A stretch of 64,000 nt of DNA from Streptomyces himalayensis subsp. himalayensis (GCF_013778455.1 NZ_JACEHE010000008.1:186001-250000); one strand, 5' to 3'. Shown: positions 1-8,291, counted from the stretch's first letter. The notes: a model not told the origin generated them from the letters alone. Made by a program: numbers and translations.

Positions 1-655
1 TGCCGACGTTGTCGGTGTAGCCGGCGCCGCCGCTCAGCAGCCACATCATCGTCTCCGCCTGGGCCTCCTCCGGGCCGAGGGGCAGGGCGTAAGGAATCTT
101 CACCCCGCGGGACTTGAGCACGCGGGCGGCGGCCTGCAGGTCGGCCCAGCTCTTCGGCGGGGTGATGCCCGCTTCCTTGAAGAGCGTCTTGTTGTAGAAG
201 AGGAGCCGGGTGGAGGCGGCGAAGGGCATGCCGTACTGGACGCGGTCCACCTCGCCGGCCTCGCTGAGCTGCGGCAGGAAGTCGGCCTGGACGGGTATGG
301 AGAGCAGGTCGTCGGCGCTGTAGAGCTTGCCGTCCGCGGCGTAGTCGGCGTAGGCGCCGATCTGCGCCATGTCGGGCGCCTTGCCCTCGGCGACCATCTC
401 CTTGACCTTGCGGTCGACGTCGTTCCAGGAGTAGACGCTGACCTTGACCTTGATGTCCGGGTTCTTGGCCTCGAAGGCCTTGACCAGCTTGTCCCAGTAC
501 TTCTCGGAGCTGTTCGCGGCCGAGTCGCCGTAGTCGGCGGCCACGAGGGTGAGAGTGACGTTACTGCTGCCCTCGGACGCGCCGCAGGCAGCGAGCGACG
601 CCGTCATGCCCCATACGGCCACCGCCGCGGTCAGACCCCTCAAGCGACGCTGCAC
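1..655 (-). CDS. Sugar ABC transporter substrate-binding lipoprotein (3' end outside window)
   Basis: The frame runs from a GTG at 655 (AAGGGTGGG upstream) off the left edge, so only about the first 218 residues are visible. It opens with basic MQRRLRG, a hydrophobic stretch and the lipobox LAAC near residue 24, then the mature start GASEGSSNVTLTL, as in family-1 extracellular sugar-binding proteins. Later text (KYWDKLVKAFEAKNPDIKVKV, RLLFYNKTLFKEAGI) is typical of that fold. It faces divergently away from a GlcNAc kinase/deacetylase pair across an intergenic region with three DasR-like sites, so amino-sugar uptake is likely. The substrate is inferred from context only. No permease genes are visible in the window. 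Confidence 0.88.
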   Translation of the reverse strand, partial: MQRRLRGLTAAVAVWGMTASLAACGASEGSSNVTLTLVAADYGDSAANSSEKYWDKLVKAFEAKNPDIKVKVSVYSWNDVDRKVKEMVAEGKAPDMAQIGAYADYAADGKLYSADDLLSIPVQADFLPQLSEAGEVDRVQYGMPFAASTRLLFYNKTLFKEAGITPPKSWADLQAAARVLKSRGVKIPYALPLGPEEAQAETMMWLLSGGAGYTDNVG

Positions 656-678
656 AGTTGTTTCCCACCCTTGTGTTC

Positions 679-691
679 CATGTTGTTCCAG
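679..691. repeat. 13-nt motif CATGTTGTTCCAG, copy 1
   Basis: An exact 13-nt match to 3437-3449, located 24-36 bp upstream of the start of the sugar-binding lipoprotein gene. The copy lies inside GTTCCATGTTGTTCCA, which itself repeats GTTCCA. It could be a shared operator half-site for a sugar regulator (DeoR-type sites are often short direct repeats), but that is inference. Confidence 0.4.
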
Positions 692-750
692 TAGTGCCCT
701 GTGGCACCTGTGAAAGTTTTTCATGAGCGCATGTCCCGACTGGCCGAGGG

Positions 751-766
751 TAAGGTCTACACCAAT
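751..766 (-). promoter_or_regulatory. DasR-like operator (dre) upstream of the sugar-binding protein gene
   Basis: Read on the minus strand the site is ATTGGTGTAGACCTTA; the core TGGTGTAGACC matches the dre core TGGTCTAGACC at 10 of 11 positions. It sits about 96-111 bp upstream of the GTG of the divergent binding-protein gene. DasR is the GntR-type GlcNAc regulator of streptomycetes; the dre consensus is recalled, not searched. Confidence 0.5.
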
Positions 767-894
767 GAGGTAACGCTTCGGAAGCGAGGAGCCCCCGAGG
801 ACCCCCTCTCCGCGGGACCCGCACGCCGGCCGCACACCGCCCGCACGTTCGCACGACCGAACGCCACCCCCCGCAGGCCCCGGCGATCCAGGGA

Positions 895-929
895 ACTGGA
901 CCAGACCCCTGCAACTGGACTAGACCTCT
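895..929 (+). promoter_or_regulatory. Tandem DasR-like operators (dre) upstream of nagK
   Basis: Two adjacent 16-mers resemble the dre consensus ACTGGTCTAGACCACT: 895-910 (ACTGGACCAGACCCCT, 13/16) and 914-929 (ACTGGACTAGACCTCT, 14/16). CTAGACC at 920-926 also forms an inverted repeat with GGTCTAG at 934-940. The block ends 27 bp before the nagK start, so repressor binding would cover the promoter. It implies that the kinase and deacetylase genes are induced by amino-sugar phosphates through DasR. Confidence 0.72.
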
Positions 930-956
930 CGAGGGTCTAGGCGCGAGACTGTTCCC

Positions 957-2006
957 GTGAGACACGTCATCGCCCTCGATGTGGGCGGCACCGGGATGAA
1001 AGCCGCCCTCATAGGGGTGGACGGCGCGGTCCTGCACCGGGCGCGCCGAGCGACCGGCCGCGAGCGCGGAGCCGACGCCGTCGTCGAGACGATCCTCGCC
1101 TTCGCCGCCGAGCTGCGCGCCCACGGCGAGGAACACTTCGGTCAGCCCGCATCGGCCGCGGGCGTCGCCGTCCCGGGCATCGTCGACGCCGAGCAGGGCA
1201 TCGCCGCGTACGCCGCGAACCTGGGCTGGCGCGACGTACCCCTGCGTGACCTGCTCAGCAGCCGGCTCGACGGCGTGCCCGTCGCCCTCGGCCACGATGT
1301 GCGCACGGGCGGGTTCGCGGAGGGCCGGATCGGCGCGGGCAAGGGCGCCGACCGGTTTCTCTTCGTCGCGCTGGGCACCGGTATCGCCGGCGCCATCGGC
1401 ATCGACGGCTCGGTCGAGGCGGGCGCCCACGGCTTCGCGGGCGAGATCGGCCACATCGTCGTACGCCCCGGCGGCATCCCGTGTCCCTGCGGGCAGCGCG
1501 GCTGTCTGGAGCGGCTGTCCTCGGCGTCCGCCGTGGGGCAGGCATGGGCGGAGGCCGGCGGCGACCCGGACGCGGATGCCGCGGACTGTGCGAAGGCCGT
1601 GGAATCGGGGGACCCGAGGGCCATGACCGTCTGGCGGAACGCCGTCGACGCGCTCGCCGACGGGCTCGTCACCGCGCTCACTCTGCTGGACCCGCGCATC
1701 CTGATCATCGGTGGCGGTCTCGCCGAGGCCGGGGAAACGTTGTTCACGCCCCTGCGGGCCGCCGTCGAGCAGCGCGTCACGTTCCAGAAGATCCCGGCCA
1801 TCGTCCCGGCCGCCCTCGGGGACAGCGCCGGATGCCTGGGCGCCGGCCTGCTCGCCCGGGATCTGATCGGCGCGGGCGTCACCGACGCCGCAGAACGCGA
1901 TACCACAGGCCCGGGCACCACAAGCCCGGGAACGACGGTCCCAGGCACGACAGGCCCGATCCCCACAGACATCGCCCCCACAACCCCCTCGGAGGTAACC
2001 ACCTGA
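957..2006 (+). CDS. nagK: ROK-family N-acetylglucosamine kinase
   Basis: A 349-residue ROK kinase that would phosphorylate GlcNAc (or glucose) with ATP in the cytoplasm. The N-terminus has the phosphate-binding DVGGTG (residues 8-13). The body has LGHDVRTGGFAEG with the probable catalytic Asp, the ATP-site ALGTGIAGAIG, and the ROK zinc motif C176-P-C178-G-Q-R-G-C183. The GTG start lies directly behind two dre sites. The stop overlaps the ATG of nagA (TGATG), indicating translational coupling. Unlike usual ROK enzymes (about 300-320 residues), it carries a repetitive Thr/Pro/Gly tail after residue ~312. The substrate is assigned from the nagA partner; glucokinase activity is possible. Confidence 0.88.
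   Translation: MRHVIALDVGGTGMKAALIGVDGAVLHRARRATGRERGADAVVETILAFAAELRAHGEEHFGQPASAAGVAVPGIVDAEQGIAAYAANLGWRDVPLRDLLSSRLDGVPVALGHDVRTGGFAEGRIGAGKGADRFLFVALGTGIAGAIGIDGSVEAGAHGFAGEIGHIVVRPGGIPCPCGQRGCLERLSSASAVGQAWAEAGGDPDADAADCAKAVESGDPRAMTVWRNAVDALADGLVTALTLLDPRILIIGGGLAEAGETLFTPLRAAVEQRVTFQKIPAIVPAALGDSAGCLGAGLLARDLIGAGVTDAAERDTTGPGTTSPGTTVPGTTGPIPTDIAPTTPSEVTT
1905..1958 (+). repeat. 15-bp tandem repeat encoding the nagK C-terminal tail
   Basis: Three 15-bp units (1905-1919, 1920-1934, 1935-1949) and a partial fourth encode TGPGT/TSPGT/TVPGT/TGP-type pentapeptides near the C-terminus of the ROK kinase. The tail follows the last conserved ROK segment and looks like an expansion in coding DNA that kept frame. 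Copy number may vary between strains. Confidence 0.7.
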
Positions 2007-3205
2007 TGGCCACTAGCAAGGTTCTCGCCGGTGCCCGGGTGGTACTGCCCACGGGGATCGTGGAGGGCGGCCGCGTGATCGTCGAGGGCACTCGGATCGC
2101 CGCGGCCGGTCCCGGAGACGGCCCATCCCCCGACGGTCCCGAGAACGCCCCCTCGCCCGGCGGACATGAGAAAGCCCAGGTCCTCGACCTGACAGGCCAC
2201 TGGCTGGTCCCGGGCTTCGTCGACATCCACAACCACGGCGGAGGCGGCGCCTCCTTCACCAACGGCACGGTCGAGGAGATCCTCCAGGGCGTCCGGACGC
2301 ACCGGCAGCATGGAACGACCACGCTCGTCGCCTCCACCGTCACGGGCGAGTCGGACTTTCTGACCCAGCGCGCCGGGCTGCTGTCCGAGCTGGCCGAGCA
2401 GGGCGACATCGCCGGCATCCACTTCGAGGGCCCGTTCATCTCGCCGTGCCGCAAGGGCGCGCACTCCGAGGAACTGCTGCGCCACCCGGAACCGGCGGAG
2501 GTCCGCAAGCTGATCGACGCGGCGCGCGGGCAGGCCCGGATGGTCACGCTCGCGCCCGAACTGCCGGGTGGCATCGACTCCGTACGGCTGCTGGCCGAGC
2601 ACGGCGTGATCGCGGCCGTCGGGCACACGGACGCCACATACGAGCAGACGGTGGAGGCCATCGATGCCGGTGCCACCGTCGCCACGCACCTGTTCAACGC
2701 GATGCCGGCCCTCGGCCATCGCGCGCCCGGGCCCGTCGCCGCGCTGCTCGAGGACGAGCGGATCACGGTCGAGCTGATCAACGACGGCACGCATCTGCAT
2801 CCTGCCGCGCTGGAGCTGGCCTTCCACCGGGCGGGCGCGTCACGGGTCGCCTTCATCACGGACGCGATGGACGCGGCCGGGTTCGGCGACGGGACGTATC
2901 TGCTCGGGCCGCTGGAGGTCGAGGTGCAGGGCGGGGTCGCGCGGCTCGTCGAGGGCGGTTCGATCGCGGGCTCGACCCTGACTCTGGACCGGGCCTTCAA
3001 GCGCGCGGTGACCGTCGACCGGCTGCCGGTCGAGGACATCGTGCACGCCATCTCCGCCAACCCGGCGAAGCTGATCGGCACCTACGACAGGGTCGGCTCG
3101 CTCGAGCCCGGCAAGGACGCCGACCTGGTGGTGCTGGATGCGGACTTCGAGCTCAAGGGCGTGATGCGCAAGGGCTCCTGGGTGGTGGAACCGCGGCTCG
3201 GCTGA
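2006..3205 (+). CDS. nagA: N-acetylglucosamine-6-phosphate deacetylase
   Basis: A 399-residue amidohydrolase converting GlcNAc-6-P to GlcN-6-P and acetate. The start ATG overlaps the nagK stop, with GGAGG eight bases upstream. Family marks seen: metal site GFVDIHNHGG (His75, His77), the glutamate segment HFEGPFI, GHTDAT with a metal His, HLFNAMP, and the catalytic Asp in ITDAMDAAGFGDG. The C-terminus has the strand GKDADLVVLDADF. Length and motif order are normal for NagA, although a proline-rich insert occurs near residues 33-53. With nagK it forms a two-gene amino-sugar catabolic operon under the dre sites. Confidence 0.95.
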   Translation: MATSKVLAGARVVLPTGIVEGGRVIVEGTRIAAAGPGDGPSPDGPENAPSPGGHEKAQVLDLTGHWLVPGFVDIHNHGGGGASFTNGTVEEILQGVRTHRQHGTTTLVASTVTGESDFLTQRAGLLSELAEQGDIAGIHFEGPFISPCRKGAHSEELLRHPEPAEVRKLIDAARGQARMVTLAPELPGGIDSVRLLAEHGVIAAVGHTDATYEQTVEAIDAGATVATHLFNAMPALGHRAPGPVAALLEDERITVELINDGTHLHPAALELAFHRAGASRVAFITDAMDAAGFGDGTYLLGPLEVEVQGGVARLVEGGSIAGSTLTLDRAFKRAVTVDRLPVEDIVHAISANPAKLIGTYDRVGSLEPGKDADLVVLDADFELKGVMRKGSWVVEPRLG

Positions 3206-3303
3206 GGTGGTGCCGCGGTGGCCCGCGGTGCGCCCGCCGCAGGGAGGCCTTGGCACGGTGACCTGTTCACGGGGTTTCAGCTAGTTCAACGCATAACGAA
3301 CTC

Positions 3304-3339
3304 ACGGCGGTTGGCCCGGGACTCTGGGCCAACCGCCGT
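3304..3339 (+). terminator. Hairpin terminator after nagA
   Basis: Perfect 14-bp arms (3304-3317 and 3326-3339) close an 8-nt loop about 100 bp past the nagA stop. There is no U-run, as is common in streptomycetes. It separates the nagKA unit from the sugar kinase gene. Confidence 0.75.
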
Positions 3340-3436
3340 CGCTTTGGCATGATCGGGCCCGGCAGACGGCAAGCGCATTCTGCAAGCCGACAGGCCGGTT
3401 TCACTGTTTTTCAGGCACGTCACGGTTCGTCAGGGG

Positions 3437-3449
3437 CATGTTGTTCCAG
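3437..3449. repeat. 13-nt motif CATGTTGTTCCAG, copy 2
   Basis: Exact copy of 679-691, lying 48-60 bp upstream of the PfkB-type kinase start. A related CATGTTGTCGCAC follows at 3461-3473, 24 nt downstream. Its position fits a regulatory site shared with the sugar-binding protein gene. Confidence 0.4.
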
Positions 3450-3496
3450 GGCACTTCAGGCATGTTGTCGCACGTTTCTTCGCGGGGGAGGTCCAG

Positions 3497-4426
3497 GTGA
3501 TCCTCACGGTCACGCTGAACACCGCCCTCGACATCACCTATCGCGTCCCGTCCCTGCGCCCCCACGCCTCGCACCGTGTCACCGAGGTCACCGAACGGCC
3601 GGGCGGCAAGGGCCTGAACGTCGCACGCGTACTGGCGGCGCTGGGCCACCCCGTGACGGTCACCGGCTTCGCGGGCGGCGGCACCGGCCGCGCCCTGCAG
3701 AACGCGCTGACCGGCATCCCACGCATCACCGACGCACTCGTACCGGTCGCCGGCGCCACGCGCCGCACGGTCGCCGTCGTCGACACGGCGACGGGTGACA
3801 CGACTCAGCTCAACGAGCCCGGGCCGGTCATCGCCCCAGCCGAGTGGAGCGCCTTCCTGGAGGCGTACGAGGACCTGCTGCAGTCGTCGTCGGCCGTGGC
3901 CCTGTGCGGCAGCCTGCCGCCCGGCGTGCCCGTCGGCGCCTATGCGCACCTCGTCCGGGCCGCACGCGCCGCCTCCGTTCCCGTACTCCTTGACACCAGC
4001 GGGGAGCCGCTACGCCGCGGCATCGCGGCCCGCCCCGACTTCGTCAAGCCCAACGCCGACGAGCTCGCCGAACTCACCGGATCCCACGAGCCGTTGCAGG
4101 CCACCCGGGACGCGCGGCGCCGCGGGGCACGCGCCGTCGTCGCCTCGCTGGGCGCTCAGGGGCTGCTCGCGGTGGCCCCGGAGGGCCACTGGCAGGCCAC
4201 CCCGCCCTCGCGTGTCGCGGGCAATCCGACGGGCGCCGGGGACTCGGCGGTCGCCGGTCTGCTGTCCGGCCTTGTCGAGCACCTTCCCTGGCCGGACCGG
4301 CTGGCCCGGGCGGCAGCCCTGTCCGCGGCGACGGTACGGGCGCCGGTGGCGGGCGAGTTCGACCGCGCGGCCTACGAGGAGCTGTTGCCGCGGGTCGCGG
4401 TCACGGAGCGGGCGACGGCAGCCTGA
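3497..4426 (+). CDS. PfkB-family sugar kinase (1-phosphofructokinase-like)
   Basis: A 309-residue ribokinase-fold kinase of the 1-phosphofructokinase/tagatose-6-phosphate kinase branch. It starts ILTVTLNTALDITYRV and has the sugar-site RPGGKGLNVARVLAALG, then the acceptor-site strand LDTSGEPLRRGI, KPNADELAELTG, and the catalytic GAGDS motif (here NPTGAGDSAVAGLL, Asp as base). GGGGGAGG precedes the GTG start. It lies downstream of nagKA behind its own terminator and may feed the same sugar-phosphate pool; the true substrate cannot be read. Its last codons and stop lie in a 28-bp tandem repeat. Confidence 0.85.
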   Translation: MILTVTLNTALDITYRVPSLRPHASHRVTEVTERPGGKGLNVARVLAALGHPVTVTGFAGGGTGRALQNALTGIPRITDALVPVAGATRRTVAVVDTATGDTTQLNEPGPVIAPAEWSAFLEAYEDLLQSSSAVALCGSLPPGVPVGAYAHLVRAARAASVPVLLDTSGEPLRRGIAARPDFVKPNADELAELTGSHEPLQATRDARRRGARAVVASLGAQGLLAVAPEGHWQATPPSRVAGNPTGAGDSAVAGLLSGLVEHLPWPDRLARAAALSAATVRAPVAGEFDRAAYEELLPRVAVTERATAA

Positions 4427-4473
4427 AGCCACCGAGCCGGCGACGGCGGCCTGAAGCCACCGAGCGGGCGACG
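4406..4473. repeat. 28-bp tandem repeat spanning the stop codon of the PfkB kinase
   Basis: Units 4406-4433 and 4434-4461 match at 26 of 28 positions, followed by a 12-nt third start (4462-4473). The stop TGA at 4424-4426 lies inside unit 1 and is duplicated in unit 2. So the gene 3' end was copied tandemly without extending the protein. Confidence 0.85.
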
Positions 4474-4520
4474 CCCCCAGGACCTCGCCCGCTCGAACCC
4501 GCTCCCGCTTGAGCAGTGCG

Positions 4521-5480
4521 CTACTTCTTGACCTGCCCGGCCTTCAGCCACACCCGGTCGAGGAGGGCGTTGCACTGGTCACCGGCCTGGCACGAGATCG
4601 TGATCGTGTTGGTGCCCTTGGTGAGGCTGGGATACGCGTAGGTCTGCGTCCAGCCCTTCTCCCAGTCGCCCTTGGGGGCGCCCGCGAAGTTGCCCATGTT
4701 GAGCTTGGTGCCGAACACCTTGCCGTTGACGGTCAGCGTCGTCTTCGCATCCTCGCCGGGGACGCTGTAGCCCACGAAGAGGGTGTAGACGCCGTCCTTC
4801 GGGATGCCGTTGACCGTCCAGGTGACCTGCGCACCGACCTGGTTGAGCCCGTTCACGTAGACCCCGCCGGCGGCGTCCGCGCCCTTGATGTCGGAGGCGG
4901 TCACCGTGCCGCCCTCCAGCTTCAGCGCCTTGGCGTCCGCCTCGGGCAGCTCGGCCTGCTTGCCGGCGCCCTTGGTCGCCGACGGGCTGGGCTCGGCCGA
5001 CTCGGAAGCAGTCGGCTTCCCGCCGCCCGCCTGGTTGTCCCCGCTGTTCTCGGAGTCGTCGCCGGTCAACACCGCGACGCCGATGCCGATGACGACGGCG
5101 GCGACCACCGCGATGGCGCCTATCAGCAGTCCCTTGGTGTTGGGGCCGCTCCCCCGGCCGCCACGGGCGGCGTCCGGCGCCGGCTGGTACTGCGTTGTGG
5201 CGGCGCCCCCGGGCAGTGTCTCGGGCGCCGCGTAGTGGGCGTTCTGCTGGCCGTACGGGGACTGCTGCGGGACCTGCCCGTAGGCGGCCTGCTGCGTCTG
5301 CTGCCCGTATTGACGCTCGCCGACCGCGCGGACCTGGTTGTACGAGGAGCGGGGACCCGGGTAGCCGTAGCCGCCGCCACCGGTCGGCGGGGTGGCCCCG
5401 GACGCCTGACCGTCGGCGTAGAGATAGCCGAACGGGTCGTCGTCCTCGGGCGTGCTCGCGCCGTTGTTGCCGGGCGTCAT
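4521..5480 (-). CDS. Membrane-anchored carbohydrate-binding (CBM35/CBM6-like) protein
   Basis: A 319-residue protein. A long Gly/Tyr/Gln-rich cytoplasmic segment (residues 1-115, with repeated AYGQ/PYGQQ) precedes one transmembrane helix (about 117-139) and an acidic Ser/Pro linker. A C-terminal beta-sandwich-like domain (about 180-319) holds VTWTVNGIPKDGVYTLFVGYS, TLTVNGKVFG and LTKGTNTITISCQ, resembling carbohydrate-binding modules of the CBM6/35 group. The ATG at 5480 is preferred because GAGGAG lies 10 nt upstream; a GTG at 5501 would add seven residues. No catalytic domain is present. A role at the cell wall is inferred. Confidence 0.7.
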   Translation of the reverse strand: MTPGNNGASTPEDDDPFGYLYADGQASGATPPTGGGGYGYPGPRSSYNQVRAVGERQYGQQTQQAAYGQVPQQSPYGQQNAHYAAPETLPGGAATTQYQPAPDAARGGRGSGPNTKGLLIGAIAVVAAVVIGIGVAVLTGDDSENSGDNQAGGGKPTASESAEPSPSATKGAGKQAELPEADAKALKLEGGTVTASDIKGADAAGGVYVNGLNQVGAQVTWTVNGIPKDGVYTLFVGYSVPGEDAKTTLTVNGKVFGTKLNMGNFAGAPKGDWEKGWTQTYAYPSLTKGTNTITISCQAGDQCNALLDRVWLKAGQVKK

Positions 5481-5586
5481 CCCTTGGTCACTCCTCACCA
5501 CGTGCAGTCTGCGGACCCGGCGAGCCTACCCGCTCCCGGGCGCACAATCGGGTGGCCTACGCCTCACCACCACGCTGAACTGGGGT

Positions 5587-7293
5587 TCAGCCGGCACGAC
5601 GATGCGCTTTGGGACGAGACCGTTTCTCGTCGTACATCCGCTCGTCAGCTGATTTCAAGACGTCGTCCGCCGACATTCCGCATTCGGCCCAGCCGATGCC
5701 GAAGCTGGCGCCCACCCGGACCGCCCGGCCGTCCACCCGCATCGGCTGGATGATCTCGTTCCGCAGCCGGACGGCGAGGTCCTGGGCGTCCGCCCGGCCG
5801 AGCCCGTCCGCGAGCACCACGAACTCGTCGCCGCCGAGCCGGGCGACCGTGTCCCCGTCCCGTACGCCGCTGGTCAGACGCCTGGCGACCTCGATGAGGA
5901 CGGCGTCGCCCGCGTTGTGCCCGAACCGGTCGTTGATCGACTTGAAGCCGTCGAGGTCGCAGAAGAGGACGGCGAGCCCCTTCGTGCCGTCGTCCGCGCC
6001 GCCCTCCGGCGCGACCGCGTGCACATGGTGGTCGTACGCGCCGAAGGCTCCGCCGGCCAGGTCGGAACCGTGCCCGAAGTCGAAGCCGTGCCCGTCCGTG
6101 TCGTACCCCATGTCGTACGTGATGTCGTACGCGCCGTCGCCGACGCCCGCGGCGGGCTCCCCGTACGCCGCGTCGAGCGCGGCCACCGGTCCGGGGACGG
6201 TGTGCTTGGGGCGGCCGCACAGCCGGGCGCCGAGCCGGGTGCGCAGCTCGGCGCTGTTCGGCAGGCCGGTGAGCGAGTCGTGGCTGGCCCGGTGGGCCAG
6301 CTGCAGCTCACGGCGCTTGCGCTCCTCGATGTCCTCGACGTGCGTGAGCAGGAAGCGCGGCCCGTCCGCGGCGTCCGCGACGACGGAGTTGCGCAGGGAC
6401 ACCCAGACATACGTCCCGTCGCGCCGCACGAACCGCAGCTCGGCCCGTCCGCCCTCGGCGGAGGTGCGCAGCAGGGTCCCGATGTCCTCGGGGTGGACCA
6501 GATCGGAGAACGAGTAGCGGCGCAGCGCGGAGGCGGGCCGCCCGAGCAGCCGGCACAGCGCGTCGTTGGTCCGCAGGATGCGTCCGTGCTGGTCACCGCC
6601 CATCTCGGCGATCGCCATGCCGCTCGGCGCGTACTCGAAGGCCTGCCGAAATGATTCCTCGCTGGCGCGCAGGGCCTGCTGCTCACGCTCGAGCCGGACC
6701 AGGGCGCGCTGCATGTTTGCCCGCAGACGGGCGTTGCTGATGGCAATGGCGGCGTGAAATGCGTACATCTGCAGCGCTTCGCGGCCCCAGGCGCCCGGCC
6801 GGCGGCCGGTGCGCGGCCGGTCCACGGACAGCACGCCTATCAGCTCCCCGCCGGCGCCGCCCGCCGCGTACATGGGGGCGAAGAGGCGGTCGCGGGGGTG
6901 CCACTCGTCCTCGAAGCGGGGCTCGGGACCGTCGGTGAGCCACTGCGGCACGTCGTCCTCGTCGAGGACCCAGCCCTCGGTGTACGGGATGAACCGCAGG
7001 TCTTCCCAGGCCTCGCCCATGGACAGGCGCCGTTCCCAGGAGGCGCGGGAGCCGACACGGCCGGTCATGAGCGCGTCGGCCGCTGCGTTGCCCGCGAAGG
7101 CGGCCACGACGAGGTCGCCGTCCGGACGTACGAGGTTCACGGCGGCCAGCTCGTACCCGAGCCCGTTCACGACACCGTCGGCGACGGTCTGCAGCGTGTC
7201 GGCCAGGCTGCGTGCCGTGTTCATGTCCGCCATCACCCGATGCAGCTGCCGCAGGGTCGCAAGACGGACATACGGCTCCGACTCGGTCTCCAT
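5587..7293 (-). CDS. cdgB: GAF-PAS-GGDEF diguanylate cyclase
   Basis: A 568-residue soluble protein making c-di-GMP from GTP. Order: GAF-like domain (about 25-190), coiled segment, PAS with PAC (about 205-325, ending HVEDIEERKRRELQLAHRASHDSLTGLPN), and a GGDEF domain whose catalytic motif is RLGGDEF (GGDEF at 487-491). The product-inhibition I-site RDGD lies five residues before GGDEF, so it looks both active and feedback-controlled. A variable insert (about residues 370-410) interrupts the start of the cyclase domain. Domain order matches, from memory, the BldD-controlled CdgB of S. coelicolor. A palindrome resembling a BldD site lies upstream. Confidence 0.9.
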   Translation of the reverse strand: METESEPYVRLATLRQLHRVMADMNTARSLADTLQTVADGVVNGLGYELAAVNLVRPDGDLVVAAFAGNAAADALMTGRVGSRASWERRLSMGEAWEDLRFIPYTEGWVLDEDDVPQWLTDGPEPRFEDEWHPRDRLFAPMYAAGGAGGELIGVLSVDRPRTGRRPGAWGREALQMYAFHAAIAISNARLRANMQRALVRLEREQQALRASEESFRQAFEYAPSGMAIAEMGGDQHGRILRTNDALCRLLGRPASALRRYSFSDLVHPEDIGTLLRTSAEGGRAELRFVRRDGTYVWVSLRNSVVADAADGPRFLLTHVEDIEERKRRELQLAHRASHDSLTGLPNSAELRTRLGARLCGRPKHTVPGPVAALDAAYGEPAAGVGDGAYDITYDMGYDTDGHGFDFGHGSDLAGGAFGAYDHHVHAVAPEGGADDGTKGLAVLFCDLDGFKSINDRFGHNAGDAVLIEVARRLTSGVRDGDTVARLGGDEFVVLADGLGRADAQDLAVRLRNEIIQPMRVDGRAVRVGASFGIGWAECGMSADDVLKSADERMYDEKRSRPKAHRRAG

Positions 7294-7413
7294 GCTCGCT
7301 CTCCCCGAGACTTCGACAGCAACTCCAGAAATGATCGGCGTACTTTTTCCAGCGTCCCCGCCACTGAATCACAGCGAGCTGTCCACTCGGTACACAGGGT
7401 CAACAAAATATGG

Positions 7414-7437
7414 CTCCTGTGACTCAAGTCACAGGAG
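7414..7437. promoter_or_regulatory. 24-bp palindrome, possible BldD operator, upstream of cdgB
   Basis: CTCCTGTGACT and AGTCACAGGAG form 11-bp perfect arms around CA, 121-144 bp before the cdgB start. The GTGAC...GTCAC core resembles BldD half-sites (AGTGA/TCACT type). BldD bound to c-di-GMP represses cdgB in S. coelicolor, so a feedback loop is plausible. The rest of 7294-7781 shows only scattered GC-rich sequence and no other assignable gene. Confidence 0.5.
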
Positions 7438-7781
7438 GTGGAGACCAATGGCGGCGGCGCGTCGGGCTCGACGCGAGGCGCCGTGAAGTGTTATTGAACG
7501 CAAACCGCGCGGGACGGTCGGCCGGGAGGGTGCGGTGGGCCGGGAAGAGTGCGGTCGGCCGGTGCGACCGCTCGGACGCGGGGTTCGGCCTTCGGTCCTA
7601 GTCCCCGACTGCGACCCTGGTCCGATGTGGCGTGCGGAGCCAGCGCTTAGCGTTCGGCAATGTGCTGAACACGCCATCCGTTCCCTCCGCGCCGCCTGTG
7701 CCCTCCGTGCCCGCGGCATCCGCTACGCCCTCCGCCCCACCCGTCCCGCACCTCCGTCACGGCGACGGGCATGCTGAGGGG

Positions 7782-8291
7782 GTGAGTGAGGACGAGTTCC
7801 GCGCTGCCATGTCCCGGCTGGCCGCGGGTGTGGTGCTGGTGACCGCGTACGAACCGGCACTCGACCCGGAGGGGCCCCGCGGCGACGACGTCGGCATGAC
7901 GGCGACGGCCTTCATGTCGGTGTCGCTGGACCCGCCGCTGGTCCTGATCAGCCTGCGCGAGGGCTCCCGTATGGACGACCTGCTCGCCGAACAGCCGCTG
8001 TGGGGAGTCTCGATCCTCTCCGAGAGCCAGCGCCACATCGCGGGCCGCTTCGCCATGAAGGGCCGCGTCAGCGACCGCCTGCTGTTCGAGGACATTCCGT
8101 ACGTACGAGGCGAGGAGTCCGGCGCCCTGCTGGTGGGCGGGGCGCTCGCCACCCTGGAGTGCCGCACGGAACAGCGCGTGCCGGCAGGCGACCACACACT
8201 GGTCATCGGCCGCGTCCTGACGGCGACGGTGCCGAGCGCGGACGGCGGGCCGTTGACGTATTTCCGGGGGCGGTACCGGCAGTTGGGGTGA
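7782..8291 (+). CDS. Flavin reductase domain protein (DIM6/NTAB type)
   Basis: A 169-residue FMN-binding split-barrel protein, likely an NAD(P)H:flavin reductase or oxygenase component. Seen: FRAAMSRLAAGVVLVTA at the N-terminus, GMTATAFMSVSLDPPLVLISL (flavin-site strand), GVSILSESQRHIAGRFA, and a C-terminal HTLVIGRVLTA strand with TYFRGRYRQLG. The GTG at 7782 is chosen because homology-like sequence begins there; upstream frame is low-complexity Pro/Ala/Val, and the GAGGGG is unusually close. ATG 7809 is an alternative. No partner oxygenase is adjacent. Its stop lies in a 45-bp direct repeat. Confidence 0.8.
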   Translation: MSEDEFRAAMSRLAAGVVLVTAYEPALDPEGPRGDDVGMTATAFMSVSLDPPLVLISLREGSRMDDLLAEQPLWGVSILSESQRHIAGRFAMKGRVSDRLLFEDIPYVRGEESGALLVGGALATLECRTEQRVPAGDHTLVIGRVLTATVPSADGGPLTYFRGRYRQLG

